Assembly (NCBI GenBank): GCA_934488695.1
Contig: CAKSSH010000004.1
Coordinates: 1 to 50,981, forward strand
Reading direction: 5' to 3'
DNA from: an uncultured Oscillospiraceae bacterium
GTDB lineage: Bacteria > Bacillota > Clostridia > Oscillospirales > Ruminococcaceae
DNA length: 50,981 nucleotides
The notes beneath the pieces were generated by a model. It searched no databases and was not told where the DNA came from. It saw nothing but the letters and a program-made list of their open reading frames with translations. This document shows, one piece after another, positions 14,925-23,489 of this stretch; within the stretch, counting starts at the first letter, position 1, and every line of letters begins with the position of its first letter. A program made the translations under genes and the position numbers.

Positions 14925-15869
14925 TTACAAATCTAAAACGCCGAGCAATACAATGCCGACGACTGTAATGAAGATGGCGGCGTAATGCCGCAGGGACAGC
15001 CGTTCACGCAGCAGCAGGCGGCTCCAAACGACCGACAGGACACAGTAAGCCGAGATGATAGCGGCGGCCGGAGCAGCGTGAGCCGTGTCGCCGATGGCAA
15101 AAATATAAGCAAACTGACCGACGGTCTCGCAAAGCCCGCCGAGCAGCTTTGGCCCGTCGCGCCGAGGCATCAGCGGCTGGCGCCGAATGCCGAAAACGTA
15201 GATGGCGGCGAGCAGGCCCATCAGCAGAAAGGTCAACTCGTATGAGACGTTGGCCGTGGCTTCGGGCAGGGTATTCGGAAACAGACGATCCAAAAAGCTG
15301 CCGGTGTCCTCCTCGCGCAGAATGATACAGTCGATAAAGGTGCCGGCTGCGTCAATCAAGCAGTAAAAAACAGGCAGCAGAAAGGCAAGCAGACTTTTGG
15401 CATATTTGATGTTGGCTCTGTTTTGTCGTTCTGCCCGCAATGCGTCATCCTCCCGCATTTCCACAATACCGAGAGACAGCACGCCGACGCCGACCAGCGC
15501 AATCGCCGCCACGCCGAGCTGGCTGATGGGCTGCCGCAGAAAGATAAGGCAAAGAACGGCGGCAACGGCTCCCGAGGTGTTGCAGATGGGAGAGGATATG
15601 GACAGCTCTATGTAACGCAGGGAAATATAGCCTAAAACCATGGAGAAAATGTAGAAAAACGAGGCGGGCAGATAGGTGATAATGTCGTTAAGGGTGACCG
15701 ATACACCGCCGAAAAGCACCTCATAAGCCGCGTGCAGACCCATGACAAGGCCGACCGCCGTCACCATTTTCCAGTGACTGTAACGGTCCTCCGGTCGAGA
15801 GCCGATTTTAGAAAACAAGTCGGAGCCGCTCCAGCAAAAAAGAGCGACAAGAGAGAGCCAAAACCACAT
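14925..15869 (-). CDS. DMT-superfamily (EamA-type) transporter
   Basis: A 314-residue integral membrane protein with about ten hydrophobic segments in two repeated halves, as in EamA drug/metabolite transporters. It begins MWFWLSLVALFCWSGSDLFSK and ends with the typical LSLRHYAAIFITVVGIVLLG second-repeat helix. Direction and substrate are unknown. AAAGGAG lies 9 bases before the ATG. The pnp stop codon is only 67 bases upstream, and that interval holds a hairpin and the ribosome binding site but no visible promoter. Confidence 0.85.
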   Translation of the reverse strand: MWFWLSLVALFCWSGSDLFSKIGSRPEDRYSHWKMVTAVGLVMGLHAAYEVLFGGVSVTLNDIITYLPASFFYIFSMVLGYISLRYIELSISSPICNTSGAVAAVLCLIFLRQPISQLGVAAIALVGVGVLSLGIVEMREDDALRAERQNRANIKYAKSLLAFLLPVFYCLIDAAGTFIDCIILREEDTGSFLDRLFPNTLPEATANVSYELTFLLMGLLAAIYVFGIRRQPLMPRRDGPKLLGGLCETVGQFAYIFAIGDTAHAAPAAAIISAYCVLSVVWSRLLLRERLSLRHYAAIFITVVGIVLLGVLDL

Positions 15870-15893
15870 AAAAATTTTTTTCTCCTTTACAAA

Positions 15894-15928
15894 AGAAGAC
15901 GGCGGCTGAAAAACGGCCGCCGTCTTTT
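15894..15928 (-). terminator. Terminator-like hairpin after pnp
   Basis: Perfect 10-bp stem AGACGGCGGC/GCCGCCGTCT with a 9-base loop. On the minus strand the tail is TCTTTTG, a modest T-run, so read-through into the DMT transporter gene is plausible. Confidence 0.7.
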
Positions 15929-15936
15929 AAACAGAA

Positions 15937-18057
15937 TTAAAGCGTTTCGGCGGCTTTTTTAGCCTGAATATCGGCCAGTGCGTCTTTACGCGACAGATTG
16001 ATACGACCCTGCGCATCAATTTCAACGACCTTGACCAAAACAGTGTCGCCGACATTGACCACGTCCTCAACCCGGTCAACCCGACGGTTGTCCAGCTTGG
16101 AAATGTGCACCAGACCCTCTTTACCCGGCGCAATCTCAACAAAAGCACCGAAGTTCATCAAACGGGTGACGACGCCGTTATAGATAGCGCCGATTTCGGG
16201 GTCAAAAACAATGGTCGAGATAATGCTCTTGGCGCGGTTGCAGTTGTCAAGGTTTACGCCGGAAATAAAGACCTTGCCGTCATCCTCAATATCGATTTTG
16301 ACGTCGCAGTCGGCGCAAATCTTTTGAATGACCTTGCCGCCCTGGCCGATGACCTCGCGAATCTTGTCGACCGCGATCTGCATATTGAGCATCTTGGGCG
16401 CCCATTCGTTCACGGTGTCGCGCGGCGCTGCAATGGCCTTCAGGATGATTTCATCCAGAATGTACAGACGAGCCTTGCGGGTCTTTTCAAGAGCTTCCTT
16501 GATAATGGCGGGGGTCAGTCCGTCAATTTTGAGGTCCATTTGAATGGCGGTGATACCGGTGTGCGTGCCGGCAACCTTAAAGTCCATATCGCCGTGGAAA
16601 TCCTCCAGCCCCTGAATGTCCACCATGGTCATAAACCGATCTCCCTCTGTGATAAGACCGCAGGAAATGCCGGCTACCGGAGCCTTGATGGGCACGCCGG
16701 CGTCCATCAGAGCCAGGGTGGAGCCGCAGATGGAGCCTTGCGAGGTGGAACCGTTAGAGGACAGCACCTCGGACACCAGCCGCAGGGCATAGGGGAAATC
16801 TTCTACCGGCGGAATCACCGGCAGCAGCGCACGCTCCGCCAGAGCACCGTGGCCGATTTCACGACGGCCGGGTCCGCGGGAAGGCTTGGTTTCACCGACC
16901 GAATAGGACGGGAAGTTGTAGTGGTGCATATAGCGCTTGCGCTCCTCCAGGTCAATACCGTCCAGAATCTGGGCGTCGCTGACCGGGCCGAGGGTGGCGA
17001 TGGTCATGACCTGGGTCTGACCACGGGTAAACAGGCCGCTTCCGTGCACTCTCGGGATTACGCCGACCTCGGCAGCCAGCGGACGAATCTCGTCAATGCC
17101 GCGCGAGTCGACTCGCTTGCCCTCATCGAGCAGCCAGTGCCGGACAATGTATTTTTGAAGCTTGTAAAGACAATCGTCGATCTTGGCGGTCTCTTCAGGA
17201 TATTTTTCGTCCAGCGCTGCGTGCACTTCGTCGATGACCGGCTGCAGCCGTGCATCACGCACGTTTTTATCGTCGGTATCCAGCGCGTACTTGACCTTGT
17301 CGAGCGCCAGCGCCTTGACCTCTTCAAACATCTCCTCGGACGGCGCAGACGATTCGTAGGTGAATTTGGGCTTGCCGATTTCAGCGACAATACCGTCGAT
17401 GAACGAAACGATTTTGCGGATCTCCTCGTGAGCCTGCATAATCGCGTCAAACATCACATCCTCCGGAACCTGATCGGCTCCGGCTTCAATCATATTGACC
17501 TTTTTGGCGGTGCCTGCCACCGTTACGTTCATTTTGGAGACGGCGCGCTGCTCCACCGTCGGGTTGATAACAGCCTTGCCGTCCACTAAGCCGACGCTGA
17601 CGCCGGCAATCGGACCGCCCCAGGGAATATCGGAGATGGCCAGCGCGATGGAGGCGCCGATCATACCGGCAATTTCGGGCGAATTGTCCTGGTCGACAGA
17701 CAGCACGGTCATGACCACTGTAACGTCATTGCGCATATCCTTGGGGAAGAGCGGACGAATGGGGCGGTCAACGACGCGCGAGGTCAACACCGCCTTTTCG
17801 GTGGGCTTGCCCTCCCGGCGCATAAAGGAGCCGGGAATGTGGCCGACCGAGTACAGCCGTTCCTCAAAGTCTACCGACAGGGGCAGAAAATCAATTCCGT
17901 CCCGCGGCTTGGCGCTGGCGGTTGCGTTGCACAGAACGCAGGTGTCCCCGTAACGGACCAGACAGGAGCCGTTGGACAGGGCACACATTTTACCGGTTTC
18001 GACCACAAAGGGTCTACCGGCAATTTCGGTTTTGAAAACCTTGTAATTTTCAAACAT
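15937..18057 (-). CDS. pnp: Polyribonucleotide nucleotidyltransferase (PNPase)
   Basis: A 706-residue 3'-5' phosphorolytic exoribonuclease. Two RNase PH-like domains are followed by a KH domain (DKIREVIGQGGKVIQKI about residues 560-580) and an S1 domain (GVVTRLMNFGAFVEIAPGKEGLVHISKL). Length and order are standard. ATG 18057 follows AGGAGGAAA. It lies downstream of rpsO, the widely conserved rpsO-pnp pair, separated by the rpsO terminator and a long leader hairpin at 18103-18163. Confidence 0.98.
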   Translation of the reverse strand: MFENYKVFKTEIAGRPFVVETGKMCALSNGSCLVRYGDTCVLCNATASAKPRDGIDFLPLSVDFEERLYSVGHIPGSFMRREGKPTEKAVLTSRVVDRPIRPLFPKDMRNDVTVVMTVLSVDQDNSPEIAGMIGASIALAISDIPWGGPIAGVSVGLVDGKAVINPTVEQRAVSKMNVTVAGTAKKVNMIEAGADQVPEDVMFDAIMQAHEEIRKIVSFIDGIVAEIGKPKFTYESSAPSEEMFEEVKALALDKVKYALDTDDKNVRDARLQPVIDEVHAALDEKYPEETAKIDDCLYKLQKYIVRHWLLDEGKRVDSRGIDEIRPLAAEVGVIPRVHGSGLFTRGQTQVMTIATLGPVSDAQILDGIDLEERKRYMHHYNFPSYSVGETKPSRGPGRREIGHGALAERALLPVIPPVEDFPYALRLVSEVLSSNGSTSQGSICGSTLALMDAGVPIKAPVAGISCGLITEGDRFMTMVDIQGLEDFHGDMDFKVAGTHTGITAIQMDLKIDGLTPAIIKEALEKTRKARLYILDEIILKAIAAPRDTVNEWAPKMLNMQIAVDKIREVIGQGGKVIQKICADCDVKIDIEDDGKVFISGVNLDNCNRAKSIISTIVFDPEIGAIYNGVVTRLMNFGAFVEIAPGKEGLVHISKLDNRRVDRVEDVVNVGDTVLVKVVEIDAQGRINLSRKDALADIQAKKAAETL

Positions 18058-18102
18058 GTTTGTTTCCTCCTGAATTTTATTTCAAAATCAGGCGGCGGCA
18101 GT

Positions 18103-18163
18103 CGGTTTAGCAATAAATCCGCCTTCCGAGCTTTTTCGGACGGTCGATTTATTACTAAAACCG
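18103..18163 (-). promoter_or_regulatory. Long stem-loop in the pnp leader, candidate RNase III site
   Basis: Left arm begins CGGTTTAGCAATAAATC and right arm ends GATTTATTACTAAAACCG; with the inner CCTTCCGA/TCGGACGG pairing they form an imperfect stem of about 27 bp with a small loop. It lies about 45 bases upstream of the pnp start. In Escherichia coli a comparable rpsO-pnp hairpin is cut by RNase III and is needed for PNPase autocontrol; whether that holds here is inference. Confidence 0.6.
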
Positions 18164-18221
18164 GAGGACAAGGGTCTTGCCGGCACCTGACCTTTGAAGC
18201 GTGATTAGGGAAAATGCAGGA

Positions 18222-18255
18222 AAAGGCAGACAAACCCGGTTTGTCTGCCTTTTTT
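18222..18255 (-). terminator. Intrinsic terminator of rpsO
   Basis: Perfect 14-bp stem AAGGCAGACAAACC/GGTTTGTCTGCCTT with A- and T-runs at both sides, directly after the rpsO stop codon on the minus strand. Confidence 0.85.
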
Positions 18256-18261
18256 CGTTCC

Positions 18262-18528
18262 TTATTTGCGGATACCGAGCTTTGCGATAACGGCACGATA
18301 ACGTTCGATGTCTTTCCGGGTCAGATAGTTGAGAAGGTTTCTTCTCTTACCGACCATTTTCAAAAGACCTCTGCGGGAATGATGGTCATTCTTGTGGGTC
18401 TTGAGATGCTCGGTCAGGTCGTTGATCCGACGGGTCAGAATAGCAATCTGAACCTCCGGAGAACCGGTATCGGTCTCGCTCAGACGGTTGTTCTCGATAA
18501 TGGCGTGCTTTTCTTCCTTTAAAAGCAT
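18262..18528 (-). CDS. rpsO: 30S ribosomal protein uS15
   Basis: Eighty-eight residues, the normal uS15 length. It has the family signatures DTGSPEVQIAILTRRINDLTEHL, HKNDHHSRRGLL and the C-terminus YLTRKDIERYRAVIAKLGIRK. GAGGTG lies upstream of the ATG. It is first in the rpsO-pnp pair and carries a long structured leader. Confidence 0.98.
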   Translation of the reverse strand: MLLKEEKHAIIENNRLSETDTGSPEVQIAILTRRINDLTEHLKTHKNDHHSRRGLLKMVGKRRNLLNYLTRKDIERYRAVIAKLGIRK

Positions 18529-18625
18529 GTTTTTTCACCTCGTTTGTTTTTTCGCAAACATCAGCGCGTGGGGCGGGTGAAGCTCCCGGATGGGCACAGT
18601 AATCCCCGGGCAACGATGAAAGCGT
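18529..18625 (-). promoter_or_regulatory. Structured rpsO 5' leader, candidate S15 autoregulatory element
   Basis: About 100 bases between the promoter and the start codon. Read on the minus strand there is a CCCGG...CCGGG pairing and, next to the GAGGTG ribosome binding site, a hairpin GTTTG-CGAAAAAA-CAAAC. S15 commonly represses its own mRNA through leader structures of varied shape. This one is proposed from position and folding only. Confidence 0.45.
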
Positions 18626-18629
18626 TATT

Positions 18630-18658
18630 AGTATAGCACGAAAACAATCCAATGTAAA
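18630..18658 (-). promoter_or_regulatory. Promoter of rpsO
   Basis: Minus-strand TTTACA (18653-18658), 17-base spacer, TATACT (18630-18635), about 100 bases before the rpsO start. Confidence 0.8.
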
Positions 18659-18690
18659 GGGGTTTTCAAAAAAATTTTCTCCGTGGAGCC

Positions 18691-18719
18691 TTGACGGGAT
18701 AAGAAAAAAATGTTATAAT
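18691..18719 (+). promoter_or_regulatory. Promoter of the deoR-pfp-E1 cluster
   Basis: TTGACG (18691-18696), 17-base spacer, TATAAT (18714-18719), 56 bases before the regulator start codon. It is the only clear promoter I find for the 8.6-kb plus-strand cluster. Confidence 0.8.
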
Positions 18720-18737
18720 ATGTTAGATTTAACATTT
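18708..18737. promoter_or_regulatory. Candidate DeoR operator over the -10 and start site
   Basis: AAATGTTA (18708-18715) is mirrored by TAACATTT (18730-18737), and an inner palindrome ATGTTA-GATT-TAACAT lies at 18720-18735. The arms overlap the -10 box, the usual place for an autorepressor site. Confidence 0.5.
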
Positions 18738-18774
18738 TGTCTCATTTTTGCTTTTTGAAAGGAGGGGGCGACGG

Positions 18775-19533
18775 ATGAAAACCATTCGCCGGGAACAGAT
18801 TCTGGAGCTGATTCGCGCCAAAAAAGCGGTAAGCCTCAAGGAGCTTTCTCAGATGTTTTCCGGTGTCAGCACCATGACGATTCATCGAGACCTGCAGGAG
18901 CTTGAAAGCCGCGGCTTAATTGAACGGGTGCGCGGCGGCGCGCGGGCGCTTCCGCCTCGGGAGACCTTGCGGGAGCCTGCTTTTGCCGAGCGTGTGGTGA
19001 CAAGTCGGCGTCAGAAAGAGATTGTTGCCGAAAAGGCGCGCGGGCTTTTGCGCAGCGGCAGTGCCATTTATTTGGACGCGGGGACGACGGCGATGGCTCT
19101 GGCAGAGGTGCTGACAGATTTTCCGCTGAGTGTTGTGACCAACAGTCCGAATATTGCGATAGCGCTGGCGAGTCGCAGTCTTGTCAATGTAACGCTCTGC
19201 GGCGGCATGCTCAACAAGCGGGATTTGGCGCTGTACGGCAGTATGGCCGTTTCGGGCCTTGAAAAAATCAACATCGATTTGGCATTTGTGGCAGCCTCCG
19301 GCTTTTCGGCCGACGGCGGATTCACCTGCGGCAACGACGGGGAGGCGGCGCTTAAGAGACTTGTCTGCCGCAAAGCCCGCAGTGTTGCCCTGCTGATGGA
19401 TTCCGGCAAATTAGACCATGCGCTGCCCTATACCTTTGCAAGGCCGGCGGATATTGATTTTTTGGTCTGCGACAAGGCGCTTCCGCCATCTCTGCAAGCA
19501 CTTTTTTCGGAGAAGGGCGTTCAGGTTCTTTAA
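18775..19533 (+). CDS. DeoR-family transcriptional repressor
   Basis: A 252-residue regulator. An N-terminal winged helix-turn-helix (about residues 5-57; signature TMTIHRDLQELESRGLIERVRGGA) is followed by a DeoR C-terminal sugar-phosphate sensor domain with DAGTTAMALAEVL and CGGMLN motifs. Members usually respond to phosphorylated sugars. ATG 18775 follows AAAGGAGGGGG. The next gene, a phosphofructokinase, starts 34 bases later, so it probably controls itself and the pfp-sorE-E2-E3-E1 series. Confidence 0.92.
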   Translation: MKTIRREQILELIRAKKAVSLKELSQMFSGVSTMTIHRDLQELESRGLIERVRGGARALPPRETLREPAFAERVVTSRRQKEIVAEKARGLLRSGSAIYLDAGTTAMALAEVLTDFPLSVVTNSPNIAIALASRSLVNVTLCGGMLNKRDLALYGSMAVSGLEKINIDLAFVAASGFSADGGFTCGNDGEAALKRLVCRKARSVALLMDSGKLDHALPYTFARPADIDFLVCDKALPPSLQALFSEKGVQVL

Positions 19534-19567
19534 GATGTAAAAAAACTTGGTTTACGGAGGAACCCAA

Positions 19568-20788
19568 ATGGCAAACTTATTGATTGCACAATCCGGCGGG
19601 CCGACGGCTGCCATCAACGCGACGGTGTCGGGAGCCGTGGAAGAGGCCCTTTCGTCGGGCAAATTCCAAAAAATTTACGGTGCGAAAAATGGCATTAAGG
19701 GCGTGCTGGAGGGGCGTCTTGTGGAAATCGGCGAACGGCTTGCCGATCCGCGGCAGCGCCACCTTTTGGAGACTACGCCGGCTGCGGCGCTCGGCTCCTG
19801 CCGGTTGCGGCTGAAAGCACCGGAGCAGGACGCGGAAAAGTACGAAAAAATTCTGTCGGTCCTGCGGGCGCATGACATTTCCTGCTTTATTTATATCGGC
19901 GGGAACGATTCGATGGATACCGTGCTTCGGCTTTCGCAGTATTTTGCGGAAAAAGGCATTGAGGACATTCGGGTCATGGGCGCGCCGAAGACCATTGATA
20001 ACGACCTGCCGGTGACCGATCATACGCCGGGCTTCGGCAGCGCGGCCAAATATATTGCGGCCAGCTTTGCCGAAATTGGGCGGGATTGCGCAGTTTACGA
20101 CATGCCTGCCGTTACGGTGGTGGAGGTTATGGGGCGCAATGCCGGCTGGTTGACGGCCTCGTCGGCGCTGGCGCGCCGAACCGGCGGCAGGGCGCCGTCG
20201 CTCATTTATTTGCCGGAAGCGCCGTTTGACGCCGAGGAATTTATAAAAGACGTTCGGGAACAGCTGGAGATAGCGCCTGCGGTGGTGGTTGCAGTCAGCG
20301 AAGGAATTCGGGATTGCGACGGGCGGTATGCCGCCGAGAGCTACCAAAGCGGTGCCACCGATGTTTTCGGGCACCGGTATTTGGCCGGGACAGCGAAGTT
20401 TTTAAGCGATTTGGTTCGGGAAAAAATCGGCTGCAAGACTCGGGCAGTGGAGCTGAACCTGATGCAGCGCTGCGCGGCACATCTGGCTTCGCAGACTGAT
20501 TTGGAGGAGTCACGCAGGCTCGGCGCCGAGACGGTACGGCGGGCGCTTTCGGGTGAAAGCGGTCGAATGACGGTGCTGCGCCGGGTGTCGGAGACACCGT
20601 ATCGGATCGAGCTGGATTCGGTGGATATCGCGCAGGTGGCCAACGGCGAAAAGCTGGTTCCGCGGGAGTGGATTAACGAGCGCGGCAATGATGTTTTGCC
20701 GGCTTGTGTGGAATATATTGCGCCGCTGATTTGCGGCGAGGCCGACAGCGTTTTTAAGGACGGTCTGCCGGTGCATTTTGAGATATAG
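19568..20788 (+). CDS. pfp: 6-phosphofructokinase, pyrophosphate-dependent type
   Basis: A 406-residue group II/III-type phosphofructokinase that phosphorylates fructose-6-phosphate. The phosphoryl-donor motif is IGGNDSMDT: the position that is Gly in ATP enzymes (GGDGS) is Asp here. The second diagnostic site is PKTIDND, with Lys in place of the Gly of ATP enzymes (PGTIDND). Both point to pyrophosphate as donor. Further motifs are TPGFGSAAKY and the MGRNAGWLTASSAL block. ACGGAGGAA precedes the ATG. It lies between the DeoR gene and a sugar-phosphate reductase. Confidence 0.9.
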   Translation: MANLLIAQSGGPTAAINATVSGAVEEALSSGKFQKIYGAKNGIKGVLEGRLVEIGERLADPRQRHLLETTPAAALGSCRLRLKAPEQDAEKYEKILSVLRAHDISCFIYIGGNDSMDTVLRLSQYFAEKGIEDIRVMGAPKTIDNDLPVTDHTPGFGSAAKYIAASFAEIGRDCAVYDMPAVTVVEVMGRNAGWLTASSALARRTGGRAPSLIYLPEAPFDAEEFIKDVREQLEIAPAVVVAVSEGIRDCDGRYAAESYQSGATDVFGHRYLAGTAKFLSDLVREKIGCKTRAVELNLMQRCAAHLASQTDLEESRRLGAETVRRALSGESGRMTVLRRVSETPYRIELDSVDIAQVANGEKLVPREWINERGNDVLPACVEYIAPLICGEADSVFKDGLPVHFEI

Positions 20789-20799
20789 GAGGACTTTTT

Positions 20800-22059
20800 A
20801 TGAAAACAAAAGCGGTTCGTCTTTACGGAGAAAAAGATTTGCGGTTGGAGGAGTTTGAGCTTCCGCCGATTGCCGAGGATGAAATTTTGATGCGCGTGGT
20901 GTCGGACAGCCTGTGTATGTCATCCTATAAAGCAGCGCTGCAGGGTGCACGGCACAAGCGAGTGCCGAATGATGTGGCCGACAAGCCGATTATCATCGGG
21001 CATGAATTCTGCGGAGAGCTGATAGAGGTCGGCAGTCGCTGGCAGGGGCAGTTCCGGGTTGGCCAAAAGGCGTCGATTCAGCCGGCAATCCCCAACAACC
21101 ACCTTGCTGCGCCGGGGTATTCTTATCCTTATGTCGGCGGTAACGCGACCTACGTCATTCTGCCGGCCAAGCTGATGGAGGAGGGGTGCCTGCTGCCTTA
21201 CGAGGGCGAGGCCTTTTTCTGCGGCAGTCTTTCTGAGCCGTTGTCCTGTGTCATCGGGGCATATCATGCCTGTTATCACACCGAGGCGGGCGTGTATCAG
21301 CATAAAATGGGTATTGTTGAGGGCGGAAAGCTGGCGCTGTTGGCATCGGTCGGGCCGATGGGACTGGCGGCAATTGATTACGCTATTCACGGGAACCGCA
21401 AGCCGTCCGTGCTGGTCGTTACGGATATTGACGACGCCCGGCTGGAACGTGCGGCTCGGATTTTAACGGTTGAGGACGCTGCGAAAAACGGCGTACAGCT
21501 GACCTATTTGAATACCGGAAAGACGGAGGATCCGGCCGCGGCGCTGCGGGCGCTTTCGGGCGGGGACGGGTTTGACGATGTCTTTGTCTTTGCACCGGTT
21601 CCGGCGCTCATTGAGCAGGCGGACGATATTTTAGGGCATGACGGCTGTCTCAATTTCTTTTCCGGGCCGACCACGCCGGACTTTAAAGCAAAATTCAACT
21701 TTTATGACGTGCATTATGACGCGACCCATATTGTTGGCACCAGCGGCGGCAATACCGACGATATGAAAGAAAGTCTTGCGCTGATGGCAGCCGGACGGAT
21801 GACGCCGGCGGCATTGATTACGCATGTCGGCGGACTGGACAGTGCTGCCGAGGCGACGCTGAATCTGCCGGGGATTCCGGGCGGGAAAAAGCTGATTTAC
21901 ACCCATGTGCAGATGCCGTTGACGGCAATTTCGGATTTTGCGGAAAAAGGCAAGACAGACCCGTTCTTCCGGGAGCTGGCGACGTTGACGCAGAAAACCG
22001 GCGGTCTTTGGAATGCCGAGGCCGAGCGGTACCTGCTTTCAAATGCAAAACCGCTGTAA
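20800..22059 (+). CDS. Zinc-type dehydrogenase, L-sorbose-1-phosphate reductase-like
   Basis: A 419-residue medium-chain dehydrogenase. The N-terminus MKTKAVRLYGEKDLRLEEFELP, the DSLCMSSYKAALQGA block and GHEFCGELIEVG closely recall L-sorbose-1-phosphate reductases (SorE), which reduce L-sorbose-1-phosphate to D-glucitol-6-phosphate. Cys and His-Glu in these motifs are the likely zinc ligands. A nucleotide-binding segment LALLASVGPMGLAAIDYA follows from about residue 185. GGAGGAC precedes the ATG, and the gap to the upstream pfp is only 11 bases. The exact substrate is inferred from family resemblance. Confidence 0.75.
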   Translation: MKTKAVRLYGEKDLRLEEFELPPIAEDEILMRVVSDSLCMSSYKAALQGARHKRVPNDVADKPIIIGHEFCGELIEVGSRWQGQFRVGQKASIQPAIPNNHLAAPGYSYPYVGGNATYVILPAKLMEEGCLLPYEGEAFFCGSLSEPLSCVIGAYHACYHTEAGVYQHKMGIVEGGKLALLASVGPMGLAAIDYAIHGNRKPSVLVVTDIDDARLERAARILTVEDAAKNGVQLTYLNTGKTEDPAAALRALSGGDGFDDVFVFAPVPALIEQADDILGHDGCLNFFSGPTTPDFKAKFNFYDVHYDATHIVGTSGGNTDDMKESLALMAAGRMTPAALITHVGGLDSAAEATLNLPGIPGGKKLIYTHVQMPLTAISDFAEKGKTDPFFRELATLTQKTGGLWNAEAERYLLSNAKPL

Positions 22060-22101
22060 GTAAGATACGATAAAAAAACACCATAAAGGAGGCAGATTTT
22101 T

Positions 22102-23478
22102 GTGGCAGAGGGAATTTTGATGCCCAAGCAGGGCATTACCGTGGAAAGCTGTATCATCACCAAATGGTATAAGAAGGTTGGGGACAGCGTAAAGCTCGGA
22201 GAAGCGATTTTCGGTTACGAGACCGATAAGTCGACCTTTGATTGCGAAAGCACGGCTGAGGGCGAAATTTTGGCAATCTTTTTTGAAGAGGGCGAGGAGG
22301 TCCCGGTGCTGACGAATGTTTGTGCTGTAGGACAGCCCGGAGAGGATTTTTCGGCGCTGAAGCCTCAAGGTGAGGCGTCGCCCGAGGCCGCAGGAGCGGC
22401 CTCGGGGGCGCCAAGCGCCCCGGCGCCGGCCGGCGCTGGCGACGCCGCACCCACATCAGCTCCGGCCGCACCCGCACCCGCATCCTCCGTTTCAGCCCCG
22501 GCCGTTTCGGCCGACGGAAGCGAAACCGGGCGGCTGCGCATCTCGCCGCGTGCCCGCGCGCTTGCCGATCGGCTTCGGCTGCCGGCAGAGCTTGCGCAGG
22601 GAACCGGCCCCTACGGCCGGATTTTGGAGCGGGATATTCGTGCGCTGGCCCAGCAGGGCGTCGGCGCAACCCCGGCCGCAGCAGGACAGGCCGCCGGCCG
22701 GACAGACGGAACCGCTATTGGCGGTAGAGTCGGCGTTGCCGACAGTATTGCCGCTCCGGCGCCGGAGGCAGACAGCGGTGCGGAGTATGAGGATGTCAAG
22801 TTCAGCGGAATCCGTCGGACCATTGCTCGGTCCATGGTCGCCTCGCTCAGCGAAATGGCTCAGCTGACTATGACCGCTTCCTTTGACGCCGGCGAGCTGC
22901 TGGCCTACCGCGCACAGCTCAAGGCGTCCGCCGAAGAGCTGGGACTGCCCAAAATCACCGTAAACGATCTGCTGCTCTTTGCCGTTTCCAGAACGCTGCC
23001 GTCCTTTGCAGACTTGAACGCGCACCTGTTGGAGGACAATGTCCTGCGCCGCTTCCGGGCTGTGCATCTCGGCTTTGCCGTGGATACGCCGCGCGGCTTG
23101 ATGGTGCCGACGATTCGCAATGCCGACAAGAAGTCGCTTGCCGAAATCGCTCGGGAGAGCAAAGAGCTGGCTCGCAGCGCACAAGAGGGGAATATCAGCC
23201 CCGACCTGCTTGGCGGCGCGACCTTTACCGTCAGCAATTTGGGCGCCATGGGCATTGAGAGCTTCACCCCGGTCATCAATCCGCCCCAGACGGCAATTCT
23301 CGGCGTCGGGACGACGGTTTCCCGGGTTCGTGAGCAAAATGGGGCGCTGACGACCTATCCGGCCATGACCCTGTCGCTGACGGTGGATCACCGGGCAGTA
23401 GACGGCGCGCCGGGCGCCCGTTTCCTGAAAGCCCTTTGTGATAACCTGCAGGCGTTTCGTGTCCTGCTGGCAAAATAG
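22102..23478 (+). CDS. 2-oxoacid dehydrogenase E2 (dihydrolipoyl acyltransferase)
   Basis: A 458-residue E2 core subunit. One lipoyl domain occupies residues 1-80, with the lipoylated Lys43 in ETDKSTFD. An Ala/Pro-rich linker (about 90-145) leads to an E3/E1-binding domain (RISPRARALADRL...GTGPYGRILERDI), then a second Ala-rich linker, then the catalytic acyltransferase domain with the active-site DHRAVDG near residue 430. The start is GTG with AAAGGAGG upstream. It is followed 11 bases later by E3. It could serve pyruvate, acetoin or a branched oxoacid; sequence alone does not decide. Confidence 0.92.
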   Translation: MAEGILMPKQGITVESCIITKWYKKVGDSVKLGEAIFGYETDKSTFDCESTAEGEILAIFFEEGEEVPVLTNVCAVGQPGEDFSALKPQGEASPEAAGAASGAPSAPAPAGAGDAAPTSAPAAPAPASSVSAPAVSADGSETGRLRISPRARALADRLRLPAELAQGTGPYGRILERDIRALAQQGVGATPAAAGQAAGRTDGTAIGGRVGVADSIAAPAPEADSGAEYEDVKFSGIRRTIARSMVASLSEMAQLTMTASFDAGELLAYRAQLKASAEELGLPKITVNDLLLFAVSRTLPSFADLNAHLLEDNVLRRFRAVHLGFAVDTPRGLMVPTIRNADKKSLAEIARESKELARSAQEGNISPDLLGGATFTVSNLGAMGIESFTPVINPPQTAILGVGTTVSRVREQNGALTTYPAMTLSLTVDHRAVDGAPGARFLKALCDNLQAFRVLLAK

Positions 23479-23489
23479 GAGGTGCGGAG

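Noticed and set aside
16105..17589. A 494-codon plus-strand frame antisense to pnp
   Set aside because: Shadow of PNPase; low-complexity composition, no start signal and no domain.
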